Source: Archilochus colubris (lineage: Eukaryota; Chordata; Aves; Apodiformes; Trochilidae). From it: 64,000 bases of DNA. Below, piece after piece: positions 26,537 to 39,653 of this stretch. How positions within the stretch are numbered: position 1 is the first letter of the stretch; every line of letters starts with the position of its first letter. The notes below the pieces were generated by a model. It was not told where the DNA came from. It saw only the letters and a list, made by a program, of their open reading frames with translations, and did no database searches. The stretch covers positions 8,011,127 to 8,075,126 of the forward strand of contig CM041092.1 of assembly GCA_023079485.1 (NCBI GenBank), written 5' to 3'. A program made the translations under genes and the position numbers.

Positions 26537-27573
26537 CCAAACAGGTATAGTTCTACAACATGCAATTGAAAGGGAAGAAGTTGGGTTTAATTATGGGATT
26601 AGCTGTAAACTATATCGCAAAAATATCTTGTACATGAAAAATGGAAAAAAAGCAGTAATTACACTGATCCCAGATCTGAAAAAAAAGGAAAAAGGAGGTG
26701 TGTGTTATGGAGGCTACAAACTGCAGTTAGTTTGGGAAAACTCAGTTAAATTAGATGATATCTTGAATGTTACGGGTAATGTATTTTCAAGTTAGTGTTT
26801 CAGGCTAAAGCAGATAATAGGATAATGAGACTTTTATGGAGATTAAATTTGTAAAGTATGAACGTACTGCTTTCTAGCCAGCAAGGTTACACACAAAAAT
26901 GCTGGGATCATTCAGGAGATAATTAGAGATGTTCATAGTGTAGAAGAGAAGGAATTGAACTTTTTCTGGACATAACAGGATTTATTTATATCCTAAAGGC
27001 TTGTGTCCTTTTTAAAAATAGTTCTATCTTCTATATTGCAGTTACACTGCAGTTTTCAAATATGTTCATTTCCTCTGTCCCAGTGACCAAAATTTCAGAT
27101 TCTCCAATCCTTCTTAATCCTGTCACTCCTTTTAATATAAATATCTGTATAGACAGATGTAGGGTTGGGTTTTTTTGTTTGTTTTGGTGGGTTTTTTTGA
27201 TATGTCATATCATTGCTGATAGCATAAATCTTACCTGGCAAATCCTCTGCCTATCAGCTGCTTCTTCAAGTGATGTAACCTGGCATTGAGTCCTTTCTGT
27301 GTGGGAGCCCAACCAGCTCATCTGTTCCTCTGACTTGTGTACTTAGCTCTGCAAATGCATGATGAAGTTTTGATTTCCCCCCAGAAAATTATTGCATGAC
27401 TTAAACAGCTGAATTTCTTTCAGGATAAACAGAGTTAGAAGAGTTTGTTAGTAGTTTTCCTTGATAGAACTGGAGAAATAGAGTTGAGGAAGAGAGTGTA
27501 AAGAGAGATGTAATATGTCCTGGTGTGTAAATTCTGGACTTCCCATTGACCAGGTGTTTGGTTTACTCTTTTC

Positions 27574-27657
27574 AGCTGTGAACCTGCTCTGGCATGGGGG
27601 TTGGACTGAACAATTTCCAAACGTCCTTTCCAACCCCTAATATTCTATATTTCTGTG
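27574..27657 (+). mobile_element. CR1 3'-end relic, sense
   Basis: CCTGCTCTGGCATGGGGG, then TTGGACTGAACAATTTCCAA and CGTCCTTTCCAACCCCTAAT with a tail ATTCTATATTTCTGTG matches the CR1 sense 3' end. The GATGATCTCCAGAGGTCC block is mutated but keeps its length. The homology may extend further upstream, but I cannot trace it by eye. Confidence 0.8.
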
Positions 27658-30600
27658 CTTTGTGTTCTAGTTGTTTTGTTCTAATTGATATGGAGAGGAA
27701 ATATTAATTCCTTCCAGTGTACAGCAAGCTATAAGGAGTCAAATGCAGAATTTATCTTCTCTTTTTTCTCTATGAAGGACATATATGAAGGACAAATATT
27801 ATGAAATTGAAGTAGATATTGGCAACTTAAAAACTTTTTCTAGGACAACTTGGTTTCGAGCGTGGGTTTTCACATTCTAAACCTCTCAACTGATGCTGCT
27901 CTGACATTAATGCTCAGAGTATCATTAAGGATAAATTGTTACAATAATATATTAAGTGTAATATATTGCAAATGTAATGCTCTTCTAATCATATATAAAT
28001 GAATCATTCAAAACTCTGAATTGTTTGATGTATCAGTGAAATGCATCATTACCTTGAACCATCTGAACTTTTTGCAGTGTAATACATCATTGGGATGGTG
28101 GAACCCTAATGATAAACTAGCATGCAGCCAGGATTTGTTGTGTTAAATTATCTAAAACAAGATTCTTTAGCTTGATAAATATATCATGTAAGTCATCTCA
28201 TCAGCTGGGAGACTGAGAGAAAAAAATGGTAAATTAACATTTGTTTGAGTGTAACAGAGTGCAAATAGAACAATTTGATATATTTTGAAAATAAAATATA
28301 AGACTAACATGTCTGTGGAAATACTTGGATGAACTAACATTCACTTTAGTCATGAAACTTGTTGCTCTGTAATTACCTCTTGAGATGAGCATTATTGTGT
28401 TGGTCTGTCAAATAAGAAATGTGGAATAGCAACTGAAGATGCATATCTGAAAATGACACTATTTCTCTATACACACATGATTGTGAAGAGGGGGAGGGTT
28501 CTGAAGATCTCCTGTGTTTCTGAAATTTAAAAGTTGGTATGTGCCCTTCAGAAAAAGTTAGATGGGAAGTTAGCATAAAACAAAATGCAATTTTGTGTCA
28601 GTATCTCTATTCATTTCCTGAATTTTAATCTGAATTTTAATAGGATTTCTAGAAAGCAGTTAATTTAAAGAAATCATATCAAAAATCAAAATTAAAAATT
28701 CACAGACTTACATAAGCATAAAATTTGTGGAATTTAATTAAAGATTCAAACCTAATTAAAAATACCATATTACACTAAAAATGGGGGAAATGTTTTAATG
28801 GTAACTATACTCCTGCAAACAAATTAACTTTTCCATTATAATATATGTTTCATTTTTTACATTAAGCTAATGAAATGCTGAGAGAGAATCTGGGAAACCT
28901 AGTTTTGTGAATTTTTCTTTTTAGAGATTCTTTCTTTTTATCCTATGTCTGGTTTAAGGTCCCACACTATTTTCCAGTAGGCTTTGAGGCTTATATCCAG
29001 AAAAAAACCCACAAGAGATGATCCGAATCACCTAAATAAATATATTTAGCTCTGAAAAAAATGGTACAGGTCTCAACAACGACTGTTGGCACTCATTTAT
29101 TTATTTCTAAAATATTTCTGCATATACAGAAACTAATACAAACAAACTAATAGAGTTGTCCTTCAGAACTTAGGAGGAAAGTGTGTGTGGGTGGTGTGGA
29201 CATAAATGTGTGAATATATTTTTAAAAAGCATGTTTGCCATGTCCTGATCTTTCTCTTACTCCTCAAGCTGTTGCTAATGAGAACAGAAAGTCAAGAGTT
29301 GATGGGAAAGATCACACTTAAAATCTGGTTCCACGGACACCACAATTGAACATGTTAACAAATCTACTTGTAATCTGTTTCCTGTTTCTTCTGTTACCAT
29401 TTGTGTACCATATGACCCAGGAATTTAAAGCAAAGAGCAATATTTCTTTTAAACTCTCACAAGCAAGATTTGTTTTAACTAAGACCTATGCCTGATGTCC
29501 CATCCTTCTCTAACCTACACCATCTTCCAAAAAAAACCCAAAAAAACTCATTTCAGTGGTTCACAGCATACCCTTTTTTTCCTCATGAGGAATCAGACTG
29601 TCCATGATACATCCATATCTATGTCTGCATGCACACAGAGGAGGAGTCTGTGCAGTGAAGAACAGCACTAGTGCTTAAATTTCATCACTGGATTTTTCTT
29701 TTCAATGCCATTTTGCCCCTTTACTTAATTTCTTTCTCTTCTCTCTGGAATTTCAGCAAGAAACCAATCGTCAAAGTAAAGCAGCATTGACTTAGAATAC
29801 CTTTCATTCATCTCATTTTAATCTTCAGTTGTGTGGATGGATTCATATGAGACCTTCAATTAACTTGCAATTTAACACTGGTGAAGCAATTTTAGATTCT
29901 TAACCTATGAGGAATGCTGAATGCAAAGGATTTGAATAGCTGAGCAGAATTTGTCATTGGACACGTTTCTTCACTGTGCTCATGTGGTTCTGGCCACCAA
30001 GGAGAAATAACAGAACTGAGAAAAAGCAGCAGAGACTTTCCATTCTTTAAGCATAAACACTATTTGCATGTTGCTTTCTGACAATTTTAATCAGGTTTTC
30101 TGAAGGGAGGAGTACTTGCTCCTCCTTCTGACCTCATCCAGAATTGAGGGTGTTCTCTATGTTAGGAAACCCACCTCATTTGGTTTTGTAGTGGCTTGGA
30201 ACGTTTGATTTCCTCTTTTTATTGCACACTGTCCCAGGTCCTGTTAGAAGTCATCAGAAAACTTCAGTTCTAAACCAGTGCTTAACTTTATCCATTAGAA
30301 TGGTGCTGCCAAAGTCAATGGGACAACTGATACAGAAAACCTCAACTTGCACCAAGTCTCTGCCTCTCCTGGGAGCAGCAGGTATCTGGATATGCTCATG
30401 AAACAGCTCATGCATCCCACCCCAGTTTTTGCAACAGTTTACTGAGATTAGGTGTGCTGATCACTCTTCAGCTTTTAGACACGTGTTTTAAAATTATATG
30501 CATACCAGAAATATCTACTAGAAAAAAGCAGCAATTTTAGGGCTTTCCTACTTTCCTATTCACTGTGTGGAAACATTTTTATTTGTTGTGCTTGTTTCTA

Positions 30601-31379
30601 GGGCCTGAAAAGAAACAGGAACCTACTACAGTATACAAAGTAAAAATGCATAGTACTCACTGGTGCTTGACATGAAGGACCTGGATCATTTTACAATCTG
30701 GATTAATCTTTTGATGCCAAATTCTGCTTTCAGAAATTGCAAAGTAATCCTAATTCCATGAATCAGAACTGTTTTACTGCTCTCAATATGAGCTAAATCT
30801 TCTAATTATTCAGAGGTACCTACAGTATTTCAACCTGTAGTGCATTAATTTCTCAAACTTATTTTGTGTGCAATCTAAAATAATACAATATCCCCTATCC
30901 TAGTCAGGAAGATAACAGTGAGTGAATCTGAAATCTAATTATCCTGTTATCTGCTCAAGATTTCTAATGACCATATGGAATTATTATTATGCAAGTTCAC
31001 AGGGCTACCACTTGGGATTGCTCCCATTGTTTGTTATTTTGTAGGTATGGGAAGGAGAGAAAATCTTTTGTGTTTTTTCTTTTTTCATTTAGCTTATTGG
31101 AGATTCTGACACAGTAGCCATGTGCTTATGCAATGAAAACCAAAAAACTTTAATAGAGATTAGCAAATTATGAGAAAACCACAGCATCACAAAGCTTCTC
31201 GTAGTGGAGTTCTGTCTATGAGGTTTATTTCTTGACTTTACCCTTTACAGAGCTCAGGAAATGCAAGCTTGATAAAATCTTCACTCTGGTTTACTGATGG
31301 TTTTCAGTTGGGTATGATGAACTATGTATGTAACTCAGACCCTGTCATCTCTGTCACACGTGAAAATCCATGAATCTTA

Positions 31380-31745
31380 AAAACTGTATGCAATTACCAG
31401 ATACAAAAAGAAGGCAATTAAAGTAGTTCATTCTCTCATTTCTCAACACAGAAATGCATAATGAGCTAGAGACCAATTAAAGATATGAGCACACAGATCA
31501 CTAGGAATTTCCCAAGAATAAAAGTTCACATGAAAGTAAGGTAATTAACTTAATCTTCTGATAGTGGAATTTGCAGTAAATGCATGTATCAAATATGAAA
31601 GCAAGGAACTTAAGAGGTAATTAAAAGTAATCCAGGCATTAAATTAACCTTCCAGCTATATGAAGTGGTAGTAATTACAGATATCAAAATTAGAAGCATA
31701 TTGTAATCAGAGTAACTACAGTGTTAATTAATGTAGCTACACCAC
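31380..31745. promoter_or_regulatory. Candidate enhancer-like stretch rich in homeodomain cores
   Basis: Repeated TAATTA/CAATTA/TTAATTA cores (for example GCAATTACC, GGCAATTAAAG, GGTAATTAACTTAAT, GAGGTAATTAAAAG, AGTAATTACAG, GTTAATTAATG) occur about every 30-60 bp in complex sequence with no simple repeats. That spacing is typical of developmental enhancers but can also occur in AT-rich DNA. It lies about 80 bp before a CR1 relic. Confidence 0.25.
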
Positions 31746-31828
31746 AAAGTATCTATAACTGTAAAATGCAAGGTTTTGGTTCCACAGAAGCCATTACTGT
31801 TCTAATGGCAGAGCAAATATTTCACAAA

Positions 31829-31875
31829 ATGTCAGGTTGGAGGGACCAAGGAGCATCTGGTCCAACCCTTGTAAT
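31829..31875 (-). mobile_element. CR1 3'-end relic, antisense
   Basis: The plus strand CAGGTTGGAGGGACCAAGGA followed by GCATCTGGTCCAACCCTTG is the antisense of the CR1 3' UTR core. The octamer tail to its left is eroded (TTTCACAAAATGT). Sequence to its right, up to about 31990, may be more of the same element but is not recognisable by eye. Confidence 0.65.
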
Positions 31876-32079
31876 ATTGTTGTTTATGTGATACCTCTCA
31901 GCACCCTGTTGAGCTTCAGAGCAGAAATTGGTATCCAAAAATGAACAAAGCTGTCTATTCTGAGGACAAGTGCCATTTTCCAAAGACCGAACCAAAACTC
32001 TGCTCTTGAGTTTCCAGGAAACCATAAAATTTTCATTCTCACTTGATTTTACTCCCTGAAGGATCCTTTTACTGTGCAT

Positions 32080-32620
32080 GAGCTTAGCAGCCTCTCTGGC
32101 AAATCAGAGATACAGCCTCCTGAGCTGCTTTCTGCAATTAAGCATGTCAACATCTCTCTCAGGAAAGTCTTACTGGCTCATTAAGGCTAATTGCTGGCAG
32201 ACACCTGAGTCCCATAGAGGAGGAGGGGGAGGGGAGCCAGGCTGGGGGGAGGGCTGTGATGGGCAAGGTTAGAAGCACCTACCAGGCAGGTGGATGCACC
32301 TTTAATCATTCCTGCAATTGACTTAGAGCTCCAGGAAACTTGACCTTTTCTTTGATTAGAATAAGAGCTGATGAAATTCCCCTTCTTCTCTGCAATCAGT
32401 TGCCACATGAATTAGGCCATTAGATACATGTATCTACCTGTATGCCCTGGGGCTTTTCTTAATGCTGCTGTGATTAAAGTAATTTATTACAAATTAGCAG
32501 GTGTGAGAAAGGATCTGATACTAGCAAGAAATATTTTTAAAGTAGATGTTCTAAAAGGTACAGTCAGTGTCACGCATTGTTTTCAGTTAATTTTTATGGC
32601 AATTTTGATGTTTTTCTCTC
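32080..32620. promoter_or_regulatory. Candidate enhancer-like stretch with G-rich core
   Basis: This is complex sequence with varied factor-type words: GCAATTAAGC, TTAAGGCTAATTGC, CCAGGCAGGTGG (E-box), CTTTAATCATT, TTTCTTTGATTAG (TCF/LEF-like), GTGATTAAAGTAATTTATTAC and AGCAGGTGTGAGAAA (T-box-like half-site). A G-rich run sits in the middle. No reading frame in it resembles a protein I know. Confidence 0.3.
32225..32263 (+). other. Potential G-quadruplex
   Basis: Five G-runs are present on the plus strand: 32225-32229, 32231-32234, 32244-32249, 32251-32253 and 32261-32263. The loops are 1, 9, 1 and 7 nt. This satisfies a relaxed G3+ quadruplex pattern and is the strongest such site I noticed in an otherwise AT-rich window. 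Confidence 0.7.
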
Positions 32621-33899
32621 TGGCATGAACAGTGGGTTACCTGCTACAGGCCTTATCTTAAAGGGCAACTTGTGCATGATATGTGAAGCAAATGGAACTA
32701 AAAAAAATCTGATTACAGCAGAGATTGTACCATTTTCCTGTGCTGTAGAAGCAGCTTAAGCACTACAAAGCTTGATTTCTATGTACTTCTTTAGGGTTAC
32801 TCAGAAGCTATTTGGAGTTTCAGCAAAGTTTGCTTTTATGTTATTTCTCTCTTGCTTTTTCTTTTGTGTTAGATTTTATTTCATCCATTTGCCTGGAAAA
32901 GAAAGAAGTGCAACACCTGTCCCACCGTATTCATTTCAAGGATTTTTTTTACAGTAGAATTGGCAAAGTTTTAGCCCAAGGCTGTTACCATGTAGCTAGA
33001 CACACTGAAAGCACTAGGATAGTGCAGGTCAGGTGTACAGGAGTCTTCACAGTGTCAGTCATACCTCTAAAGATTGATTTCTCAAGTTCCAAACACTTTG
33101 AATGGAACACATCCATGGATGCATTCAGGGATGCCTCTGTTCCCCTCTGTGGAGGGGATCAAAGATGCTGTGAGCCACGTTACTGCTTTTGTGTTTCTAG
33201 GGATTTATTCCAGAGTTTGTTACTGATTCTACTGAAAAGATGCAAATTGCTTTCTGTAATTAACCAAGTACTGGGATTGCTAGAGGGATAGGTTGTATAT
33301 CATGTTTGTATCACCTGTTTGTTCTTCAGCTGAGTGAGAAAAGCAGGAGATTACTGTGTAAGTCTGGTCAAAATAGGCACAAAACTGAATTTATCAGTAG
33401 AGTCAGATTAACACAACATAAACGAAGTTTACTGAGGAGTCTGAATTTTACCTTAAAATTTGCTCGATCACTCTCTTGTTGTTCATCTATGAAGAAATAT
33501 TGCTTTGTTTGTAATTGTTGGTTAAGCTAACAGCATACTGAACAACAAATCAAAGAAACATACCTTTAATTTAAAAACGTGGTTAATTCATTAAAATGTG
33601 ACCACTGTTCTCCAATAACAAGAAAGCAAAAATAAGTGGTTTTGTATTTTTAGGGACTCTTAGGTCTGCAATGCCAACTTTCAAGTAGAATTGTGGTAGC
33701 ATAAAATGTCTAAGGGATTTGGTTTGGTTTTTTTTTTTCAATCAGCTGATATCGTAAATCAGGCTTAAATTTTCAAACTTAGAAACATTAAGGCTCTTCA
33801 CTTCTGCCTTAGATGTAACTGATGCAGAAGGAGTGAAGCTGTAAGAACATGGGCTGCATCTAACTCGTGGTACAGGAATGGCTTTGAATTCAGACCCCA

Positions 33900-35560
33900 A
33901 ACCAAATTTGCTTATTGTCTACTCTAAGTCCTTAACAATGTCCTCAGGGTACCGGAGCAAACAAGCCAGTACCTCAAAGCTTTCCTCAAAAATGTTTTTC
34001 TGCAGTGTGGACAAACTCTCATAAAACCCATCCCAGCCTTGTAGTAATGGCATGTGAATGATATTGGGCAGAGGATACTCTGAGGTCCTTCTGAATCTAC
34101 AAGAACCCCAAAATGACCTGAATCAAGGAACATTAAAGTTTATGGGCACTCTGATGCTCTGAGTTTACACTGCCTAGGTGGCCAATGTGGATGCATGGAA
34201 CCAGACTGCTGTGGCCTTGTGGTCACCCAGAATTCCATCTGGATTATTTCTCTCATGTGCCTGACTCAAACACCTCAGCCCCAAATGGAACATGGTGCAA
34301 TCTGGGGGCACTTTTTGCCTGGTACATGAAATTGAGTTGCATACCTTCATGCAGTGGTGAATGGTAACCTGGTTTCTAAATATTATCATGTGTACGCTTG
34401 ATAAGTGAGCCCCACTGATAACAAATAATGCAGCAGCCACTGATCCACCTGCAGATTCTTTCATTATAACACTGTACCATGTGAACCAAAGTGTCTTTTG
34501 AGTAAGAGCTTTGGATGCTACATTAGACAACTGTCAGGTTTCTTTTCTGCTTCTCATTCCAGCGTGGCTCTTGTATGGCATGACCCGATCACCAGGACAG
34601 GTCAACAAGAATAGAACTTCAAATTGGGTTAGATGTATCCTGAATTTAATTAACTCCTGCTGGTTAGGCCTCTTATACCTCAGTTTCTGAGCTGAATAGT
34701 TTACTCTTCTACTTTCATCTCTTCAGGATGAGAAGCTGGGGCCAAAGACCTGCGAATTGAAAGGACTTCAAGAAACTTTGTAGCCTGTTACAATAATAAT
34801 GGGGGGAGGGACAGCAAACAATACCTTTGAAGGAGCTACACACTAGGTGAGAGCAAACTCTCTGAAGCAGAGGGCAAGACTAGTGGGATGCACCATTCCA
34901 TAGCTTTTGTTCTTGGAGCTGGAGATGAATAAGTCCACCTTCTGCTCTCTGCTCCACGTGCAGCCAAAACATTCCAGTAGGGAGCAGAGGATTGGACTGA
35001 AATGAACAACAGGCTCCCAGGTTAGCTGAGGTCCTCTTGAGTCATCTTTGTTTTGTTCCTTACTAGAGTCACAACTCAACAAACCTCTGTAACCAGTGGT
35101 GCTTTTAAAGTCTCAAGAAGTAAAAGGCTGCCCTCCTGCCCCCAGATACAAAGCTGAGTTGGAACTTTAGAAGATATATTCATATGTATTTGGAGGACAA
35201 TCCTTGAGTTCACTCTTTCATTGACCTGTCATTTGTAGTGCTCTCAGCTGCCTTTGGAAGGTCTCCTCAGGTTCTAAGGAACCACTCTGTGGTTGAAGTA
35301 GCTCTGCACTACCAGTAGCTGAGGCTTGTAGTTCCTGTCCAGCTGCACATCTTCATTAAGTGGGCCAGACTTGGGACAACCCATTTCCCTTCATAATCTA
35401 AGGCTACTTTTACTTTGGACAGATAATTCAAGATTTTTCCCTGTCAAGCCCAATTTCCAGCATCTATGTTCCCAAACAAGAAGAGGTTTAGGCTTGAATA
35501 GAGCCTGAATGCTCTTACCTGCCCAGAAGGGTTATAGACTGGGATTGGCTGTGCCCATAT
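33900..35560. other. Less AT-rich block of unknown origin
   Basis: About 1.6 kb of sequence with more balanced base composition and few homopolymer runs. It has minus-strand open stretches at 34843-35082 (79 codons), 34174-34530 (118 codons) and 33924-34133 (69 codons). None matches a protein family I can name, and stops and frame changes separate them. It could be a very old transposon or processed pseudogene in minus orientation, or ordinary unique DNA. Confidence 0.3.
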
Positions 35561-38278
35561 AAAGTGATAATTCATTGTAAGGGAATTCTTGGTATTCCTC
35601 CCCAATAAAGATGTCTGCATAGTACCTTCATAATTATGTGATGTGTCTCCCTTTTTTCATAGATCTTTATATGTATTTTGTGGGATTTTTTTTGTGCTAC
35701 ACATGTGCCATGTGTCTATGTCTTCCTCAGAGTAAGTGGAAGTAATAGTCATTTAAAAGTGCAAAAAATTTTTATCTGTAGCTGAGCTCTTAAGGGCAAT
35801 AATGTAATAAATGTGTGGATAAAAGGGAAAAAGAGACTTGATTATGCATTTCTAAACCATTATGAAAGACAACAAGAGTGAGGAAGTTTTTAACCTGTGA
35901 AACTTAATTAATTTTATCTTCCACTATAAAATTCTCTGGCTGTGATCCAAGAAAGACTTGAGCATGAAGTCCCTGGCTCCTAAAGTGGGTTGCATGACCC
36001 TGAGGTAGGCAGTTTGGCTCCCTAAACACATTATGAGATGGGTTTGCAAGAATCAGGCTGTAATTTGGACACTGCTTTCAAATGTTGTGCTGGTTTAAAC
36101 CTGTCTCTCTGTCACCCTTCATCTGCATCAGCTCCTGGCCAGGTCTGTGATGTGGCACTTGCACCTCAGTGACATGATGGAGACATGAACACAGGCAGAG
36201 TAGAGAGCAAGGGGCACCACAACCAGCTTTCCCTCTTGAAGGCAAGCCTAAGCAGGGCTTTCTCCTGCTTTTTATATGGCAAAGTGCTCCACTTTATGAA
36301 AAAAAACCTCCTAGGCATTTTTGTAATGGTTTACAAATTATACATAAATTAATTTGAACCATAATTAAATCAAATAAGCAAGTGATCTTGCAGCAGGACC
36401 TGGACACAGCTATGAGGGAAGACCTTCCTCCCCCTCTGCTCCTGCTCTAAACTCAGTTTGCTGCTGTTCTTCAGAAAAATATAGTGAATTTTTAGAATTA
36501 CTTAAAAGCCTGTGAATCAGAATGTGGTCTGAGAGTCCTTTTTGTGAAACACTGATGTGATGAGGAGCTATTTATATGAGTTGGGGGCAAATGTCCTCCT
36601 AGTCATATTAGTTGCTTTCATATTTTTTATTGGTAATTAATAATTTACTAACATCCTCCTTCTATGACTGTGTAATGTGTATTTATGTCTCATTCACACC
36701 TCTCACATGTTTTACATTGGCTGATGGTGTTTGTTTCTAGTGATTTCATAGCAACATAGATGTGGGGAAAGTAAGAGAGAATATTTTTCTGATGCAATTC
36801 CCATGCCCAAGTGTGGGTAGGAAACTGAAAGGGTGGACTGGGGACATTTCAGACTGAATGGAAGGAGATTTAGGCTCAGTGCATGTGATAATATTTTGTT
36901 AAGCAGCCTTTCTGTGAGTTCAAGTGAAGGTGGTCTCTTGGAGAACTTGTTGGGCTTAATGTGAAGTGTGAAATTTTTCCTTTACTCATTTCTCTTTCCT
37001 AAGCTGAATGTTCATTGCTATCTTGGGTCTGTTCTTCTGGGAATTCTCTTCTAAGAATGCTGGGAGCAGCTTTCAGGCTACAAAGGTGCAGATTGTAACT
37101 GTGGAACAAACTCAGAACCAGTTGGATAACAGAAGGTACATTTTAAAGTGTACTTTAACTTCCACCAAGTTTCGTTTAGCATTAGGTAGTCAGCTAAAGG
37201 TGGAACAAAGAGCATATTAGATTTAATTTAATATCTTGGCCACTGAATTGAAAGAGTCAAAAGAAGTTTATGTGAAACAGACTTGTCTCCGTTTTAGGGT
37301 TTGCATTTGGTTCTAATCAGACAGTACCAAATTTTATTATTGCTTACTTTAGAGACAAGGTATTAGACCTATTTTTTTTGGTTTAGTAAAAGCACAAACT
37401 GATGGAACTGCATAGAAATGCAAATAATCTGTTTTTGTAGGTCTGCTATCGATATACTGAAGATCAGTCTCTGAGTGTTAACTTGTACTGCATAAGGAAT
37501 GGCAAAAGCAGAGAAAATAAATGCAACGAGCAATGGAGGAACAGCTGTTGCAGAAGATGGATGTTTTGCTGTAATGATGTTGCAAAGATTATTAATTTAT
37601 TTAATAGAATTCAGAAAGGATTCATCTGTTTGCTGTCATGAGTTTATCACTGGGAGTCTGTGGGTTGCCATAGGCTCTGGGCATGCTGTTTTCCTGTTAT
37701 CAACATCCAAGGGGGGTCAGCTGACAAATAGCTTTGTTTATTACCCTTTGGTTTATAGTTTAGGATTCATTTGGTATGTCCCAGCTAACACTTGGTCCCG
37801 CAGTTTCCTAATATTGCTGACACCAGCTGGAACAGCAGCTTTTCTCTCCTGGAAAATCTTTCTTCCTTTGATGAGCTTGTTCCTCTAATTGGTTAGGTTA
37901 ATTTTTTTCCTCTCTAGATTTGATTAATGTTGGTAGTGCAGGGGTTCCTGCAGACCAGTTAGAGAACATGACCTTGGTATTCTAGCTGCAATGTACACAT
38001 CTCAAAACCAGTTGTTCTGTAAAAGTCTTACAGCCTGTATTTAAGATGAGACAATAGGTGGATAAAACCAGCAGGTACAAAGGGTGTGAGGTAACAGAGA
38101 TGACAACAATTAACAGAATAAGCCCTTCCTCTCTAGTCACTATCAAGCAATTTAACAAGAACTTAATACCAAACCTTTTGAGAAAAAATAATTAGATTTT
38201 TTCTTAAATACAAGATACAGTTTCTAGGATGCCAGGAACAGGCAGCAGGAGCAGGTTTTGTTCCATGCTCTTTTGCTG

Positions 38279-38302
38279 GGTTTTTTTTGTTTGTTTTGTT
38301 GT
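38279..38302 (+). repeat. T-rich tract
   Basis: GGGTTTTTTTTGTTTGTTTT followed by GTTG. It is similar in texture to the T/G tracts near 17.7, 60.1 and 61.0 kb. Confidence 0.8.
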
Positions 38303-39617
38303 AGTTGTGGTCTTTTTGTCAGTCTTGCAGTGCCATGTAGTAAACTGAACTTTTTCCACCGTAACAACATCTGCCTTAAAGTGTGCTGGTATCCTTTGGA
38401 GTCAGAGGGGTGAAGGTCAGAGTGATTTATCCTGCTAGGCTTTCTGATGGTATCCATATAACCTCAGTTGCAAGAAGTTATTAATCGTAATCTGGGGCTG
38501 TAATTCAATTGTTCGGATTGAATACAAGAGGTCCTGATGCTTGTTCTCATTATTATTGTGGATTAAAAATACCATCAAGTGGCCTCATAGTCATGATTTC
38601 CTCATCATCTGAAAATGGTGTGGGCCAGAACTCTCTGATTTGATTTATGAGAAGATAATGGGGAAAAAATGTGGTAATGTCTTGTTCTTTATTTCTTTAT
38701 TCCTTGATTTCTCTTTTTTTCTATATTCTTTTAAAAAATACAGGAGCTTTGGGTGTCCATCCTCTACCTATTCTATCAGAAATCTGATATACTTTTAGAA
38801 AGTAATTTTACTTCAAGTGATTTCTTTGTGAATTGTCTAATGATGAATGTTAATGACATAGCAACTTGCAGCATATCATTAGGATCAACTTCTTATTGCA
38901 GCTCAATCAGATAACCCAGATGAATTCCCTCTATGCTTGTTGAAATATGTCACAGCAATAAATGAAACTAACAAAAAGCCACAAGTGACAGGAATTACAC
39001 ATCAGTAAACACTTGGCAAAGAAGGAAGGAAATAGAACCTGATTTTGGCTTAATTTTTTAAAAGCATTGTGAAGCAAAAAGCACTGTGGAAAAATTAATG
39101 AGAACTCAAATGACCTTTAATCACAGTGCCTTGAACACTGGAGCAGGATCTGTCAGTCTTTCCTTGAAACTGATGTAAGATGTCTGGCAAGTCAGATGAT
39201 CTTATTCCAGTGATTCTGGTGGTACTTATCAGCTTCATCTGGATAATTATTAATTTAAAGTGTACACAAATTTTGGCACTGATCAGTGTTACTCCTCTGA
39301 GATATCAGAGCCATCAGCTTAAGTCTTTGGTCTTTCTACACTTTCTGTTAGGCAAGATGCTTAACCCTTGGGAGGCTGAGGAAGGGTGAGTTTTTGTCAC
39401 CTCTTTGCTTACTTCATCAAAGCAAAAGCCCAGATTTCTGGAGCCCCCTAAAGATGGAAAGGGTGGGTTGCAGGAAATGGCAGCTGGTTCCTTAGTAGGG
39501 TTAAGGAAAATCATTCAGCCATTCAAAGTTATTACTAAAAGTACATAAAGAAGAAATAAATGCATTCAAGCAGTGGTTCAGTGTATTACAATATTTTTAT
39601 TCTTACTGGTTTCATAC

Positions 39618-39653
39618 TGTATAGATACTAATAGATAGATATATAGATACTAA
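39618..39653. repeat. GATA/TAGATAC-type short repeat
   Basis: TATAGATACTAATAG is followed by ATAGATATATAGATACTAAT, giving a duplicated TAGATACTAAT word around a (GATA)n core. This is a small imperfect microsatellite. Confidence 0.7.

Larger units (their letters stand above)
21732..31379. other. AT-rich non-coding stretch
   Basis: Apart from the (TA)n run and the CR1 relic at 27574-27657 I recognise nothing. Open frames are all about 105 codons or shorter, without motifs. 28600-28860 is very AT-rich. Confidence 0.6.

Noticed and set aside
32812..33291. 159-codon plus-strand open frame
   Set aside because: No recognisable domain, no flanking splice or promoter logic, and base texture like the surrounding non-coding DNA. 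One frame of this length by chance in 64 kb read six ways is plausible.
37499..37888. 129-codon plus-strand open frame with hydrophobic segments
   Set aside because: The hydrophobicity follows from T-rich codons. It matches no family I know, and there is no supporting exon structure.
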